DNA of 10,161 nt from DTPS01 sp049591295 (GCA_049591295.1 JBAWEQ010000249.1:1-10161); one strand, 5' to 3'; counted from the stretch's first letter, positions 1 to 7,259 are shown. The notes: generated by a model not told the origin, from the sequence alone. Program-made: numbers and translations.

Positions 1-208
1 CACCCGTGGAGTGTGGGGGGACCGCACACATCAGATGAGGCTCGGGCTGGCGCCCGAAGGGCGGCTGAGGGACTGTGGACGGAACGCGGCCACGCTGGCG
101 TGGACGCGCCCGGACCAGGCCCCCAGCGCCGCGCCAACGGCGCGGTCCAGACCCAGCCGCGGTTCGGAGCCGGCAACGCGCTTTGTTTTGGACGGGCATG
201 ATCCAGAT
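1..208. other. Gene-free left edge with three GC-rich hairpins
   Basis: No convincing gene is visible here. The stretch lies downstream of the dynamin-like gene. It contains three perfect inverted repeats: 51-55/59-63 (read on the minus strand the loop is C-TTCG-G, the stable UUCG tetraloop class), 90-95/98-103 (6-bp arms, 2-nt loop) and 129-135/139-145 (7-bp arms, 3-nt loop). None is followed by a T-run, so they are not typical intrinsic terminators. An open minus-strand frame with an ATG at 199 reaches the window edge, but it lacks a good ribosome-binding site and has an arginine- and proline-rich composition typical of chance frames in GC-rich DNA. Confidence 0.4.
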
Positions 209-1897
209 CTAAGGGGAACCCTCCGCGGCGCGGATGGCCGCCTCTTGCCGGGAGAGGGCCTCCAGCCGCTCGGCGACGGCCTGTTCCCCTTGCTCCCTCT
301 GGCGTACGCCGGCCTCGATGGTGGCGAGGATCGCCTCCTCCAGGTGGTGCAGTGCCTGCATCATGTCCTGCTGGAGGAGGCGCATGGCGCCGTCCAGCTC
401 CTCCACGCGCCGCTCTTCGATGGCGTACAGGTTGGCGCGCAGCCAGTCGGCGATGAGGGAGCCGGCGCGATGGCGGGCTAGGGCATTGGCCAGATTGGAG
501 GGCAGGATCGTCTCCAGCAGAGGGAAGAGCCAGTCCTGGGGGTCGAGGGCCAGGGTGGGTTTGACGAATTCGAAGACGATGCGATCGAAGTCGGTCTTGG
601 GCGGCCTGATGGTGTAGCGGGTGAGCGGCACGTCGAAGCATTCGGCCGCCGCCTGTTCGACGCGCTCGGCGAGCCTCCGCTTCTCGGCGGCGATCCGTGC
701 CGTGCGGTCCTTCACCAGCCGCAGCGTCTCGTCGGTGGCCCTTTGGAGCCAGGCGGCGATGCCCTCCCGGACCAGGCGCTCCGAAAGGGGCTGGACGAGC
801 CGCCGCCGAGCCCCCCGTCCCCTGGTTTCGCGCAAGGTCTGCTCCACTCTCTTCAGGGCGTCGGCCAGTTGGGTCCGGGCGAATTCGGTGCGTTCCAGCT
901 CGGCCTCCCGGGGGTCCACACCTTCGACGCGCGCGAGGCGGGACTGGGCCGCCAGGGCCAGGTCTTCCACGTCCTCCACGGCGCGCTTGAAGCGCTCGAT
1001 CCGGTTCCCCATCTCCTCGATGGGGGTCAGCAGCGCCTGCCGCTCCAGGGCCATGGCGTGCCTGAGCCGGCCGGCGAAGTACTCCTTGGAAGCCGATTCG
1101 GCGAGGGCCGCGAGCTGCCCCCCGGTTTCCCGGGCCAACTCCTCCAGGGTCCTGCGCAACTCCCGGAAACCCTCGTCGTCCTCTCCGCGCACCGCCCGGC
1201 GGGCCGACAGGAAGAGGAAGGGGCCCGGATCGCGCCCCAGCGCCTCCCCGATGACCTTCCGGGCGAAGGCTTCGGCCTTCCGCCGCGTCTCGCCCTCCAG
1301 GAGGTCGGCCTTGTTCATGACGAAGAGGAGCTTGCCGGCCCTGGGCGCCGCCGCCTTCACCAGATCGAGCTCGTCCCCGGTGATGGGCGGCTCTCCTCCC
1401 AGGACCACGAGGGCCACGTCGATGCGGGGCAGGAACCCCTGCGTGACGTCGGTGTTCAGCCCGAAGACGCTGCCGACGCCCGGGGTGTCCACGAGCCGGA
1501 CGCCGAGCGAGAGCAGCGGGTGGTCCAGGTGGACGAAGGCGGCCTGCACGCCGAGGCGGTTGCCGGGATTGCCCTCCTCCGTCACGAAGGTGGCGATCTC
1601 CTCGAAGGCCACGGCCTCCTTTCGGCCCTCCTGGAACTGGATCTCGCAGCGCTCGTCGGAGCCCTGCTGGATGACGATGATGGTGCTCGTCAGCGGGGCC
1701 ACGTCCACCGGCGAGACGGGACGGCCGAGGAGAGCGTTGAGCAGGGTGCTCTTGCCGCGCTTGAACTGGCCGAGCAGGGCCAGGGTGAACTGCCCCGCTT
1801 CGGCGGCCTTGCCGGCTTCGGCGATGTCCGCCGCGAGAGCCAGCTCACCGCGTTCCCTGGCGATCCGCTCCAGATCGTTCAGTGCGTTCCTTTTCAC
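209..1897 (-). CDS. Bacterial dynamin-like GTPase
   Basis: This is a large GTPase of the dynamin superfamily (Dynamin_N type), probably membrane-associated. Bacterial members bind GTP and act in membrane remodelling or fusion; this one's task is unknown. Numbered from a GTG start at 1897 (562 aa), the P-loop GQFKRGKS is at about 43-50, the switch-I threonine lies in LTST near 69-72, DTPG (G3) is at about 137-140 and NKAD (G4) at about 195-198. Long charged helical stretches follow. A hydrophobic patch, DWLFPLLETILP, lies near 450-465 where a membrane paddle would be, and the end is a glutamate-rich helix. I chose GTG 1897 because GGGGGGA lies just upstream; an in-frame GTG at 1927 would add 10 residues. 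The gene follows the DUF190-CBS gene by 50 bp, so it may be co-transcribed. The family is clear, the role is not. Confidence 0.85.
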   Translation of the reverse strand: MKRNALNDLERIARERGELALAADIAEAGKAAEAGQFTLALLGQFKRGKSTLLNALLGRPVSPVDVAPLTSTIIVIQQGSDERCEIQFQEGRKEAVAFEEIATFVTEEGNPGNRLGVQAAFVHLDHPLLSLGVRLVDTPGVGSVFGLNTDVTQGFLPRIDVALVVLGGEPPITGDELDLVKAAAPRAGKLLFVMNKADLLEGETRRKAEAFARKVIGEALGRDPGPFLFLSARRAVRGEDDEGFRELRRTLEELARETGGQLAALAESASKEYFAGRLRHAMALERQALLTPIEEMGNRIERFKRAVEDVEDLALAAQSRLARVEGVDPREAELERTEFARTQLADALKRVEQTLRETRGRGARRRLVQPLSERLVREGIAAWLQRATDETLRLVKDRTARIAAEKRRLAERVEQAAAECFDVPLTRYTIRPPKTDFDRIVFEFVKPTLALDPQDWLFPLLETILPSNLANALARHRAGSLIADWLRANLYAIEERRVEELDGAMRLLQQDMMQALHHLEEAILATIEAGVRQREQGEQAVAERLEALSRQEAAIRAAEGSP

Positions 1898-1947
1898 TGT
1901 CCCCCCCAAGATGCCCCTCGCTCTCACACCGCCTGGAATTTTCCGTG

Positions 1948-3249
1948 CTAAGCGGAGGGGCCCCCGGCTCCCCCGACCTCTCCGCGCCGCGCCAGCGCCG
2001 CCAGAAGGGCCGATCGGTTCAGCGTGCCCACGAGCCGGCCCTCCTCATCCACGGCCGGCAGCAACTTGATCCCGCGTTCGATCATGATCTTGAGGGCCTC
2101 GGATACGGGCGCCGTGCGCGGCACCGTGACGACCGGCCGGGACATGACCTCGGAGGCCGTCCGGCCTTTCGCGGCGAGGGCGAGCCCGCTCGGAACCCGG
2201 CCGCCCCTCAACCATGCTCCCACGGCCCGCATGACTTCAGGCCGCACCTTCTTCCCGGCCCTCTCGAGGATATCCCCCTCGGTGATAATGCCGGCCACCC
2301 GTCCCTCCGCGTCCGTCACAACGACATAGCGCGAGCGGGACTCGAGAATGCCGTCGAGCACTTCGGCGAGAGGAGCATCCAAGCCGACCGAAACATCGCC
2401 TGGCCGCATGGAATCCTCCACCTTGGCGGCAAGGTTCGCTCTCGGCCGCCTGCTGGCCTTCGCCTCATCGAGGGCGTCTACCACCGTCTTGAGGATGTCG
2501 GAGCGGCTGAGGATCCCAATCAAGCGGCCGGAACCATCCACCACGGCCAGGCGCTTGAGTCCTTCCTCAGCCATGCGGGCGGCAGCCTCCGGGATCAGGG
2601 TCTCGGGATTCACCGAGGCCATCCCAGGACGCATCACCTGAGCCGCCGTCTTCGCCCCCTGTCCCGAGGGGCCCAACCCAAGGGTGGCGATCTCCTCCCG
2701 AAGCGAGGCCGGGAGCTCCAAGCCGGCGCCGATGAGCAGGTCCTCCTCGTTGATTCTTCCAAGCACCCTGCCGTCGCCGTCCACCACCGGGATGGCCCGC
2801 AAATCACGGTCGATGATTTTGTCGAGGACTTCCGCAACAGGGGCCTCCGGGCGAACCGACACGACTTCCCTAGTCATGACCTCACCCACCGTCAGGCCAG
2901 GGGGAAACGGTCCGGGGACGCGGTGGGTGTACTTGACCACCTCCACGGGCGCGAGGGTCACCATCCCCTCCTGGACCATCTCGCAGATCTCGGGGAGGAC
3001 CCTCTGAAGGCGATCCTCGCGATCCACGGCCGTGATCACGATGGGCAGGTCCGTGCTCAATTCCAGCAGGAGGACCGTGTGGATGAGGCTGTTGGCGCCG
3101 AAGCCGGCGAGCCCCCGGAAGACCGTCGCTCCCGCGCATCCGTGCCGCTGGAGCGCCTCCAGGATGGCGAGGTACAGGGGCTTGCCCTGCCAGCGGTCCT
3201 TCTCGCCAATGAAGATCCAGAGCTGTTGGGCCTTTCCATCCATCGCCAT
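1948..3249 (-). CDS. DUF190 domain protein with four CBS domains
   Basis: The N-terminal 110 or so residues match the small DUF190 fold (IFIGEKDRWQGKPLYLAILE at about 12-31, then GCAGATVFRGLAGFG and a central LPIVITAVD strand). DUF190 proteins are often encoded beside crcB and resemble PII-like trimers. Four CBS domains follow in two pairs, beginning near VGEVMTREVVSV, AAQVMRPGMASV, VEDSMRPGDVSV and ASEVMSRPVVTV. CBS pairs usually bind adenine nucleotides, so a nucleotide-sensing regulatory role in the cytoplasm is an inference. The start at 3249 (433 aa) is chosen because GGGGAGGG lies 5-6 bases upstream. An ATG at 3282 would overlap the crcB stop as ATGA but has a weak ribosome site. The frame stays open further upstream, but only as a shadow of crcB. 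Having four CBS domains on one DUF190 module is larger than the usual stand-alone form. Confidence 0.88.
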   Translation of the reverse strand: MAMDGKAQQLWIFIGEKDRWQGKPLYLAILEALQRHGCAGATVFRGLAGFGANSLIHTVLLLELSTDLPIVITAVDREDRLQRVLPEICEMVQEGMVTLAPVEVVKYTHRVPGPFPPGLTVGEVMTREVVSVRPEAPVAEVLDKIIDRDLRAIPVVDGDGRVLGRINEEDLLIGAGLELPASLREEIATLGLGPSGQGAKTAAQVMRPGMASVNPETLIPEAAARMAEEGLKRLAVVDGSGRLIGILSRSDILKTVVDALDEAKASRRPRANLAAKVEDSMRPGDVSVGLDAPLAEVLDGILESRSRYVVVTDAEGRVAGIITEGDILERAGKKVRPEVMRAVGAWLRGGRVPSGLALAAKGRTASEVMSRPVVTVPRTAPVSEALKIMIERGIKLLPAVDEEGRLVGTLNRSALLAALARRGEVGGAGGPSA

Positions 3250-3278
3250 GTGCCCTCCCCAATCGGCCATGCCGCCGT

Positions 3279-3656
3279 TCATGGCACCAGCCGGGCAATC
3301 GAGAGCCCCGCGACGACCCCCATGATGCCCAGCACCACGCTGGCCGCCACGTTGATGCCGGCGCGCCAGGTGCCGCCGGCACTGAAGAGCTCGTAGGTCT
3401 CGTAGGTGAAGGTCGAAAAGGTCGTGTACCCGCCGCAGAAGCCCGTCACCACCAGCAGCCGCCACGTCGGGGACAGGGCCAGGCGGGTGGCCGCCAGCCC
3501 GACGGCGAACCCGATGAGCAGGCTGCCCGACACGTTGATGATCAGCGTGCCCACCGGGAAGCCGCTCCCCCACTTCTTGGCGGCCCAGAGGGCCACCCCG
3601 TACCGAAGATTGGCCCCCAGCGCCGCGCCGATGGCCACCACTGCCACTCTCCCCAT
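3279..3656 (-). CDS. crcB: Fluoride ion channel/exporter CrcB (Fluc)
   Basis: CrcB/Fluc proteins are small inner-membrane dual-topology dimers that let fluoride leave the cell and give fluoride resistance. From ATG 3656 the product is 125 aa, the usual family length, with four hydrophobic helices. Family signatures are visible: GANLRYGVALWAA near the start, GTLIINVSGSLLIG in helix 2, and GGYTTFSTFTYE with the conserved phenylalanine/threonine segment in helix 3. GGAGAGAGGTG immediately precedes the chosen ATG; an upstream in-frame ATG at 3680 has a poorer site. The DUF190-CBS gene follows within 30 bp, a common pairing. I looked for a fluoride riboswitch in the 126 bp upstream and could not match its conserved segments. 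Confidence 0.95.
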   Translation of the reverse strand: MGRVAVVAIGAALGANLRYGVALWAAKKWGSGFPVGTLIINVSGSLLIGFAVGLAATRLALSPTWRLLVVTGFCGGYTTFSTFTYETYELFSAGGTWRAGINVAASVVLGIMGVVAGLSIARLVP

Positions 3657-3782
3657 CACCTCTCTCCAAGCTGCCGTCATGAGGGTCCGCCCGGCCGGGT
3701 CCGCGGGGAGCGGCCCGCCCTCGCCGCCTCGACGGCCCATCTGCCTTCCGTCGGCCGCGAGACGGCCTCGGCGGGAACGCCT

Positions 3783-4181
3783 TCAGACACCGGCGGCACG
3801 TCGATCCACCTCGGCGACCAGTTCCCGGGCCCGCTGGGCCAACAGGACTCTCTCGTCATCGCAGAACTCCCGAACCGCCTCCAGAGCCTCCAGGCCCCCT
3901 ATCCTCGCCAGGGCCTCCAGGCAGGCGAGGGCCAGGTAGAGGTCCTCGGTCTCCCCGGCCTTCCGCCTGAGAGGGAGGACCGCCGAGCCGTCCCTTCGCA
4001 TCCCCAGGATGTAAGCGGCGCGGAGGGGAGTCTGGGGCTCGGGGTGGCTGAGGGCCTGGATGAGGCCCAGCGTGTAACTCTGCGTTCTCAACCGCTCTTC
4101 CACCCCGCATCCGCAGGAGTGGCAGGGGTCCTCGTCGGGCCGCAGAACCGTCCAGCACGAGGGGCAGAAGAAGGTCGTCAC
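3783..4181 (-). CDS. Zinc-ribbon protein with HEAT-like helical repeats
   Basis: This is a 132-aa soluble protein of unknown function. The N-terminus carries two cysteine knuckles, FCPSC (C6, C9) and PCHSCGC (C20, C23, possibly C25), which should bind one zinc ion. From about residue 48 on it is helical, with alternating leucine/alanine patterns (TPLRAAYILG, LALACLEALARIGGLEALEAV) resembling two or three HEAT/armadillo-like repeats, suggesting a protein-binding scaffold. The GTG start at 4181 overlaps the TGA of the upstream coiled-coil gene as GTGA, so the two are translationally coupled and probably act together. The partner is unknown. The frame extends further upstream only as a shadow of that neighbour. 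Confidence 0.72.
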   Translation of the reverse strand: MTTFFCPSCWTVLRPDEDPCHSCGCGVEERLRTQSYTLGLIQALSHPEPQTPLRAAYILGMRRDGSAVLPLRRKAGETEDLYLALACLEALARIGGLEALEAVREFCDDERVLLAQRARELVAEVDRRAAGV

Positions 4182-4642
4182 GGCCCCTTCCCCCCGATGA
4201 CGGCGTCCCCGAGGTCCTTCCGGCTGCACGCCTGGCGGATCCCCTCCAGGGGGAGCCTCAGCGGCTTCCACAGCTTCTCCAGCATCTCCTCCTGGGCCGC
4301 CGTCAGGGCCCCGTAGGCCCTGATGCGGGCGGGCTCCAGGTCCTCCAGGTCCACGAGGGAGAAGATCGCGCCCGTGTGGATGGCGCGCGAGGCGGGCCTC
4401 TCCTGGGGCTCGAGCCCCAACCGCTCCGCCACCCTCCCCAGCTCCTCTCTGAGCCGGCCCACCTCCGCGGCGATCAGGGTCAGGGACATCCCGTCGAGGT
4501 CCTGGCGCCACCGGTAGAGGGGGCCCTCGGGCGGCGGCCAGGAGATCCGCCGCTGCATCTCGTCCAGCCGCTGGTCGATGAGGGCCAGGGTGGAGTTGAT
4601 CCGCCGCAGATGGGACTCCCGCAGTTCCTCAGTGCTTTCCAT
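4178..4642 (-). CDS. Hypothetical coiled-coil protein
   Basis: This is a 154-aa soluble protein that I do not recognise. The first 40 residues form a heptad-like helix (INSTLALIDQRLDEMQRR), followed by a proline turn, a second helix rich in leucine, arginine and glutamate (about residues 55-75), and a C-terminal segment with the hydrophobic patch TGAIFSLVDLEDLEPARIRA. The start at 4642 has GGGGAG about 7 bases upstream. An in-frame ATG at 4768 has an even better GGAGGAG site and would add 42 residues. That extension is proline- and arginine-rich and its third codon positions are much less GC-rich than those of the body, so I consider it doubtful. Coupling with the zinc-ribbon gene downstream suggests a two-protein unit. 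Confidence 0.65.
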   Translation of the reverse strand: MESTEELRESHLRRINSTLALIDQRLDEMQRRISWPPPEGPLYRWRQDLDGMSLTLIAAEVGRLREELGRVAERLGLEPQERPASRAIHTGAIFSLVDLEDLEPARIRAYGALTAAQEEMLEKLWKPLRLPLEGIRQACSRKDLGDAVIGGKGP

Positions 4643-4868
4643 GGGCGTCTCCCCGGAAGGGCCCGTTCGAGGCGGGAGCCGGCCCCAGGGGAAGGGAGCG
4701 CGCTCGTGCCGCCTCGCTAAGGGAACAGGGTTGGATGGGGGGCTTCCCAGGTGGGGATGGTCCGTCATCAAGCTCTCCTCCAGCAGGCCCCGGCTGGCCG
4801 GAGCCGAATTCATCCGTAGGAGTCATCAGCCCGATCGGCGCTTGACGGCGAACTCCATCGCCGAGGAG

Positions 4869-4897
4869 ATGGTAGACCAGCTCGCGGGCCCGGTCAA
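4869..4897 (-). promoter_or_regulatory. Candidate sigma-70-type promoter for the coiled-coil/zinc-ribbon pair
   Basis: Read on the minus strand, TTGACC (4897-4892) is followed after exactly 17 bases by TACCAT (4874-4869). That is 5 of 6 and 4 of 6 matches to the -35 and -10 consensus. It lies a few bases after the stop codon of the displaced HAD tail and about 220 bases before the preferred start of the coiled-coil gene (about 95 before the alternative ATG at 4768). This is a motif match only. Confidence 0.35.
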
Positions 4898-4905
4898 GTG
4901 GAGGG

Positions 4906-4973
4906 TCAGCCCCGCAGGGTGGCCACGAGGCGCAGGGGTTCGACGAGCAGCTCCAGGGCCTCGACGAGGGTCC
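4906..4973 (-). pseudogene. Displaced copy of the HAD phosphatase gene's 3' end
   Basis: These 68 bases match 6649-6716 at 66 positions in the same orientation. They encode the last 21-22 residues of the HAD protein (TLVEALELLVEPLRLVATLRG) and its TGA stop. The two differences change nothing or little: one keeps arginine, the other swaps isoleucine for leucine. No start codon, ribosome site or HAD catalytic motif precedes it; the sequence between it and the glycosyltransferase stop shows at most a faint resemblance to the HAD C-terminal region in another frame (AVILTPAGRAGAEAD). It is in the same frame as the glycosyltransferase gene, so read-through of that TGA would add 39 residues. I treat it as a remnant, not an active gene. 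Confidence 0.8.
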
Positions 4974-5025
4974 GCCTCGGCGCCGGCGCGGCCCGCGGGG
5001 GTGAGGATGACCGCTCCGCATCCCC

Positions 5026-6630
5026 TCAGTCCCAGTGCGTCAGTGCGGGCCAGGCTTCGGCGAGGGTCGCGCGAGGGCCCCGGCAGAGATAGATGGGGCG
5101 GTTCTCTTCGGCCATGCCCCACCGGTCGTAGTGCACCGCGGCCACGGTCACGGAGTCGAACCATTGTTCAAGGGACTTCCGGTCGCAGCCCAGGCAGATA
5201 TAAGTGGTCGGCTGGACCGCCGGCGGCCCCCACAGGGACTCGGCCTGGTGGGCGCAGATGGCCGTCGGGAGCCCCAGCGCGGGACCGTAGAGGTTGATGG
5301 CGCCCGCCTCACCGTAGTTGTTCGCGAAGATCGCCGTCTGCGCCCGTTCCTTCGGCGGAAGGGAATCGTAGATGCGGGCCACCTGCACCGAGAGGCGGTC
5401 CCACCCGAACTGGTCGCCGATGCGCTGCTCGAAGGGCCCCTCGTGCTGGACCTCCAGTTGGGGCGGTTTGCGCCCCAGCCAGCGCTGGTAGGCCAGCAGC
5501 TTGGCCGGCGGCAGGAGCGGCAGCAGCAGGGGAAGGAGGAGAGCGGCGGAGAGCGCGAGAATGGCCGCCACGGACGCCTTCGGCCAGAGCCGGCCCCGGC
5601 TCCAGCGCCACCCGGCGAGGCGCCCCTCCAGGGCCGTGGCCCCCGCGGCGAAGAGCATGGGGTAGATGGGCGCCAGGTAGTAGCTCTTGGCCTGAACGGC
5701 CATCATGCAGGCGAAGAACACGAGGAAGGTCCAGCCGAGCACGCGGAGCCGGGAGAGGCGGCCCGCCATGAGCGACCAGAGGCCGCCGAGCCAGACGGGG
5801 GCCGCGAGCGGGCCCAGGAGGGCGATCTGGGCCCCCACAAACCCGGCCGGGGCGAGCACCACGTTCTTCCCGATCCTGCGGATGTTCTCCATGTCCACGA
5901 CCAGGGGGAAGCCGTGGCTGGCCTGCCAGAGCAGGGTGGGGAGGAAGAGGGCCAGCGCCAGGAGGCCGCCGAGCCACAGCCAGGGCCTGGCCAGCTCCCG
6001 GCGCTGAGGCGCGAGCAGGAGCGCGACGGCCGCGGCGAAGCCGAAGGCCAGCATGGTGTACTTGTTCTCCAGCCCCAGCCCGGCCAGGACGCCGAACCAC
6101 AGCCAGAGCCGCGAGTCCCCCGTGCGCACGATGCGTGAGAGGACCAGGACGCACCCCATCCAGAAGAGCGGCTCGAAGGCGTTGGGCGTCATGAGGCCGT
6201 CGATGGCCAGGTAGATGGGCGCCGCCAGGACGCACAGCCCCGCCAGCCCCTGGGCGAAGCGGCCGCCGCCCATCTCCCGCGCGATGGCCATAGTGAGCGC
6301 TACCTTCGCCGCCCCCGCCAGGGCCGGCAGGAGGCGGATGGCCGGGAGGGAGCCGCCGAGCAGAAGTCCCACCCTTCCCACCAGGGCGATCATCGGCGCG
6401 TCGTCCACGTACCCCCAGCCCAGGTGCCGGGCGCAGTCCAGGAAGTAGAGTTCGTCCCGGAAGTAGCCGTACGCGCCGGAGGTCAGGAGGTGGAGGAGCA
6501 GTTTGAGGCCCACGAGGAGCGCCAGGAGGCCCCACGCCATCGGACCGATGGGCCACGCGGGAGGGCGTCCCGCACCTCTCCCCCCGTCGGGAGACGGGGC
6601 CGCTCTCTCCGTGTTCGCCTCCCGCCGCAT
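5026..6630 (-). CDS. GT39/ArnT-like membrane glycosyltransferase (PMT_2 family)
   Basis: This is a 534-aa polytopic inner-membrane protein of the dolichyl-phosphate-mannose mannosyltransferase/ArnT superfamily (GT39-like, GT-C fold). Members transfer a sugar from a polyprenyl-phosphate donor to lipid or protein on the outer face of the membrane; donor and acceptor here are unknown. After a short cytoplasmic arm, TM1 covers about 32-50. The first outer loop has the family signature YFRDELYFLDCARHLGWGY and then VDDAPM, with the conserved acidic residues D59/E60 and D76/D77. About ten more hydrophobic helices run to about residue 375, followed by a soluble C-terminal domain of about 150 residues. 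The ATG at 6630 has GGCGGAGG 4-5 bases upstream, and the gene begins 18 bases after the HAD stop, so the two are probably co-transcribed. It is flanked on both sides by copies of the HAD 3' end. Confidence 0.88.
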   Translation of the reverse strand: MRREANTERAAPSPDGGRGAGRPPAWPIGPMAWGLLALLVGLKLLLHLLTSGAYGYFRDELYFLDCARHLGWGYVDDAPMIALVGRVGLLLGGSLPAIRLLPALAGAAKVALTMAIAREMGGGRFAQGLAGLCVLAAPIYLAIDGLMTPNAFEPLFWMGCVLVLSRIVRTGDSRLWLWFGVLAGLGLENKYTMLAFGFAAAVALLLAPQRRELARPWLWLGGLLALALFLPTLLWQASHGFPLVVDMENIRRIGKNVVLAPAGFVGAQIALLGPLAAPVWLGGLWSLMAGRLSRLRVLGWTFLVFFACMMAVQAKSYYLAPIYPMLFAAGATALEGRLAGWRWSRGRLWPKASVAAILALSAALLLPLLLPLLPPAKLLAYQRWLGRKPPQLEVQHEGPFEQRIGDQFGWDRLSVQVARIYDSLPPKERAQTAIFANNYGEAGAINLYGPALGLPTAICAHQAESLWGPPAVQPTTYICLGCDRKSLEQWFDSVTVAAVHYDRWGMAEENRPIYLCRGPRATLAEAWPALTHWD

Positions 6631-6648
6631 GGCGCCTCCGCCCCGTCT

Positions 6649-6716
6649 TCAGCCCCTCAGGGTGGCCACGAGGCGCAGGGGTTCGACGAGCAGCTCCAGG
6701 GCCTCGACGATGGTCC
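6649..6716 (-). repeat. Direct repeat, in-gene copy (HAD 3' end)
   Basis: This is the intact partner of the 68-bp direct repeat at 4906-4973; differences fall at the 9th and 63rd bases. The repeat begins exactly at the HAD stop codon and ends inside the coding sequence. The distance between equivalent points of the two copies is 1743 bp, and the whole glycosyltransferase gene lies between them. Confidence 0.9.
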
Positions 6717-7119
6717 TGCAGACCACGTCGGCGGCGAGCAGGCACTCCGCCGAGGCCCCCTCCTTCTGGAGGACCGCCACCCCCAGGGCGGCGCTGGCCA
6801 GCATCAGGCGGTCGTTCCGCCCGTTGCCGATGCAGGCCGTGCGCCGCGGCCCCAGGCGCTCCACGGTGCGGGCCTTCGCCTCGGCCTGGCCGGTGGCGTC
6901 GAGAATGACCAGCTCGCACGCAATCCCCGAGAGCTCCTGCCTCGCCCGGCCGAAGGTGTCCCCCGTCACCACGTGGAGCTGGAGCCTGTGGGACAGCTCG
7001 TCCAGGGCCTCCCGCACCCCCGGCAGGAGGGCGCCATCCTCGGCGAGGGTCCCGTTGAAATCGAGCACCAGGTGCTCCAACGCCAGGGAACCGAAATCCG
7101 GCACGCTGAGTTCGATCAC
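6649..7119 (-). CDS. HAD-superfamily phosphatase, soluble P-type-ATPase-like (COG4087 type)
   Basis: This is a 156-aa cytoplasmic haloacid-dehalogenase-fold protein related to the P-domain of P-type ATPases. Motif I is LDFNGT (nucleophile D20; the usual second aspartate is N22, as in this subfamily), motif II is VTGDTFG (T51), the motif III lysine is K81 in AEAKA, and motif IV is GNGRND (97-102) followed by LMLASAALGVAV and the typical ending PLRLVATLR. The physiological substrate is not known. The GTG start at 7119 has GGGGAG 6-7 bases upstream. An ATG at 7143 would add eight residues, and longer starts would add sequence outside the family. It probably heads an operon with the glycosyltransferase gene. 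Its last 68 bases are duplicated beyond that gene. Confidence 0.88.
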   Translation of the reverse strand: MIELSVPDFGSLALEHLVLDFNGTLAEDGALLPGVREALDELSHRLQLHVVTGDTFGRARQELSGIACELVILDATGQAEAKARTVERLGPRRTACIGNGRNDRLMLASAALGVAVLQKEGASAECLLAADVVCRTIVEALELLVEPLRLVATLRG

Positions 7120-7189
7120 GGAAAGCTCCCCGCGCCATCCCATGCGGCCGTCCGACCGACCAGGGCCGCCCGCCGCAAGGCGCAGCACG

Positions 7190-7195
7190 ATCGTA
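7190..7195 (-). promoter_or_regulatory. Candidate extended -10 element upstream of the HAD gene
   Basis: On the minus strand TGC-TACGAT reads as an extended -10 (TGn plus 4 of 6 of TATAAT), about 70 bases before the GTG at 7119. There is no good -35 hexamer at 16-18 bases; that position holds the GCGAGA-type repeat around 7204-7222. Weak evidence. Confidence 0.22.
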
Positions 7196-7259
7196 GCACA
7201 GGGCGCGAGACGCGAGATGCGAGGGGCCAGAGGCAAAGCAGAAAGGGGCAGAGGAGCAA

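Larger units (their letters stand above)
4643..5025. other. Spacer between the glycosyltransferase and coiled-coil genes
   Basis: This 383-bp stretch has no complete gene. It contains the displaced copy of the HAD 3' end (4906-4973), a candidate promoter just beyond it (4869-4897), and a possible alternative start for the coiled-coil gene at 4768. I see no T-run terminator after the glycosyltransferase stop. Minus-strand frames crossing it are short, or are continuations of frames from the neighbours. Confidence 0.5.

Noticed and set aside
1..199. Minus-strand frame with ATG at 199 running off the left edge
   Set aside because: There is no ribosome site and the composition is that of a chance frame. 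It cannot be judged without sequence to the left.
621..2069. Long plus-strand open frame (about 480 codons) opposite the dynamin-like gene
   Set aside because: It is serine- and arginine-rich with no recognisable motif and mirrors a clear GTPase on the other strand. High G+C makes such antisense frames common.
1882..3396. Plus-strand open frame of about 500 codons opposite the DUF190-CBS gene
   Set aside because: Its composition is rich in histidine, arginine and glycine and no domain is visible; the opposite strand has four clear CBS domains.
3250..3669. Upstream extension of the DUF190-CBS frame through crcB
   Set aside because: The extra residues are the out-of-frame reading of crcB, and a strong ribosome site sits directly before the ATG at 3249.
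3657..3782. Fluoride riboswitch upstream of crcB
   Set aside because: I could not match the conserved core segments of the crcB RNA motif. A covariance-model search would settle it.
5035..7138. Long alternative frames on both strands across the glycosyltransferase and HAD genes
   Set aside because: They are proline-, glycine- and arginine-rich shadows, while the chosen frames have family motifs, hydrophobic helices and ribosome sites.
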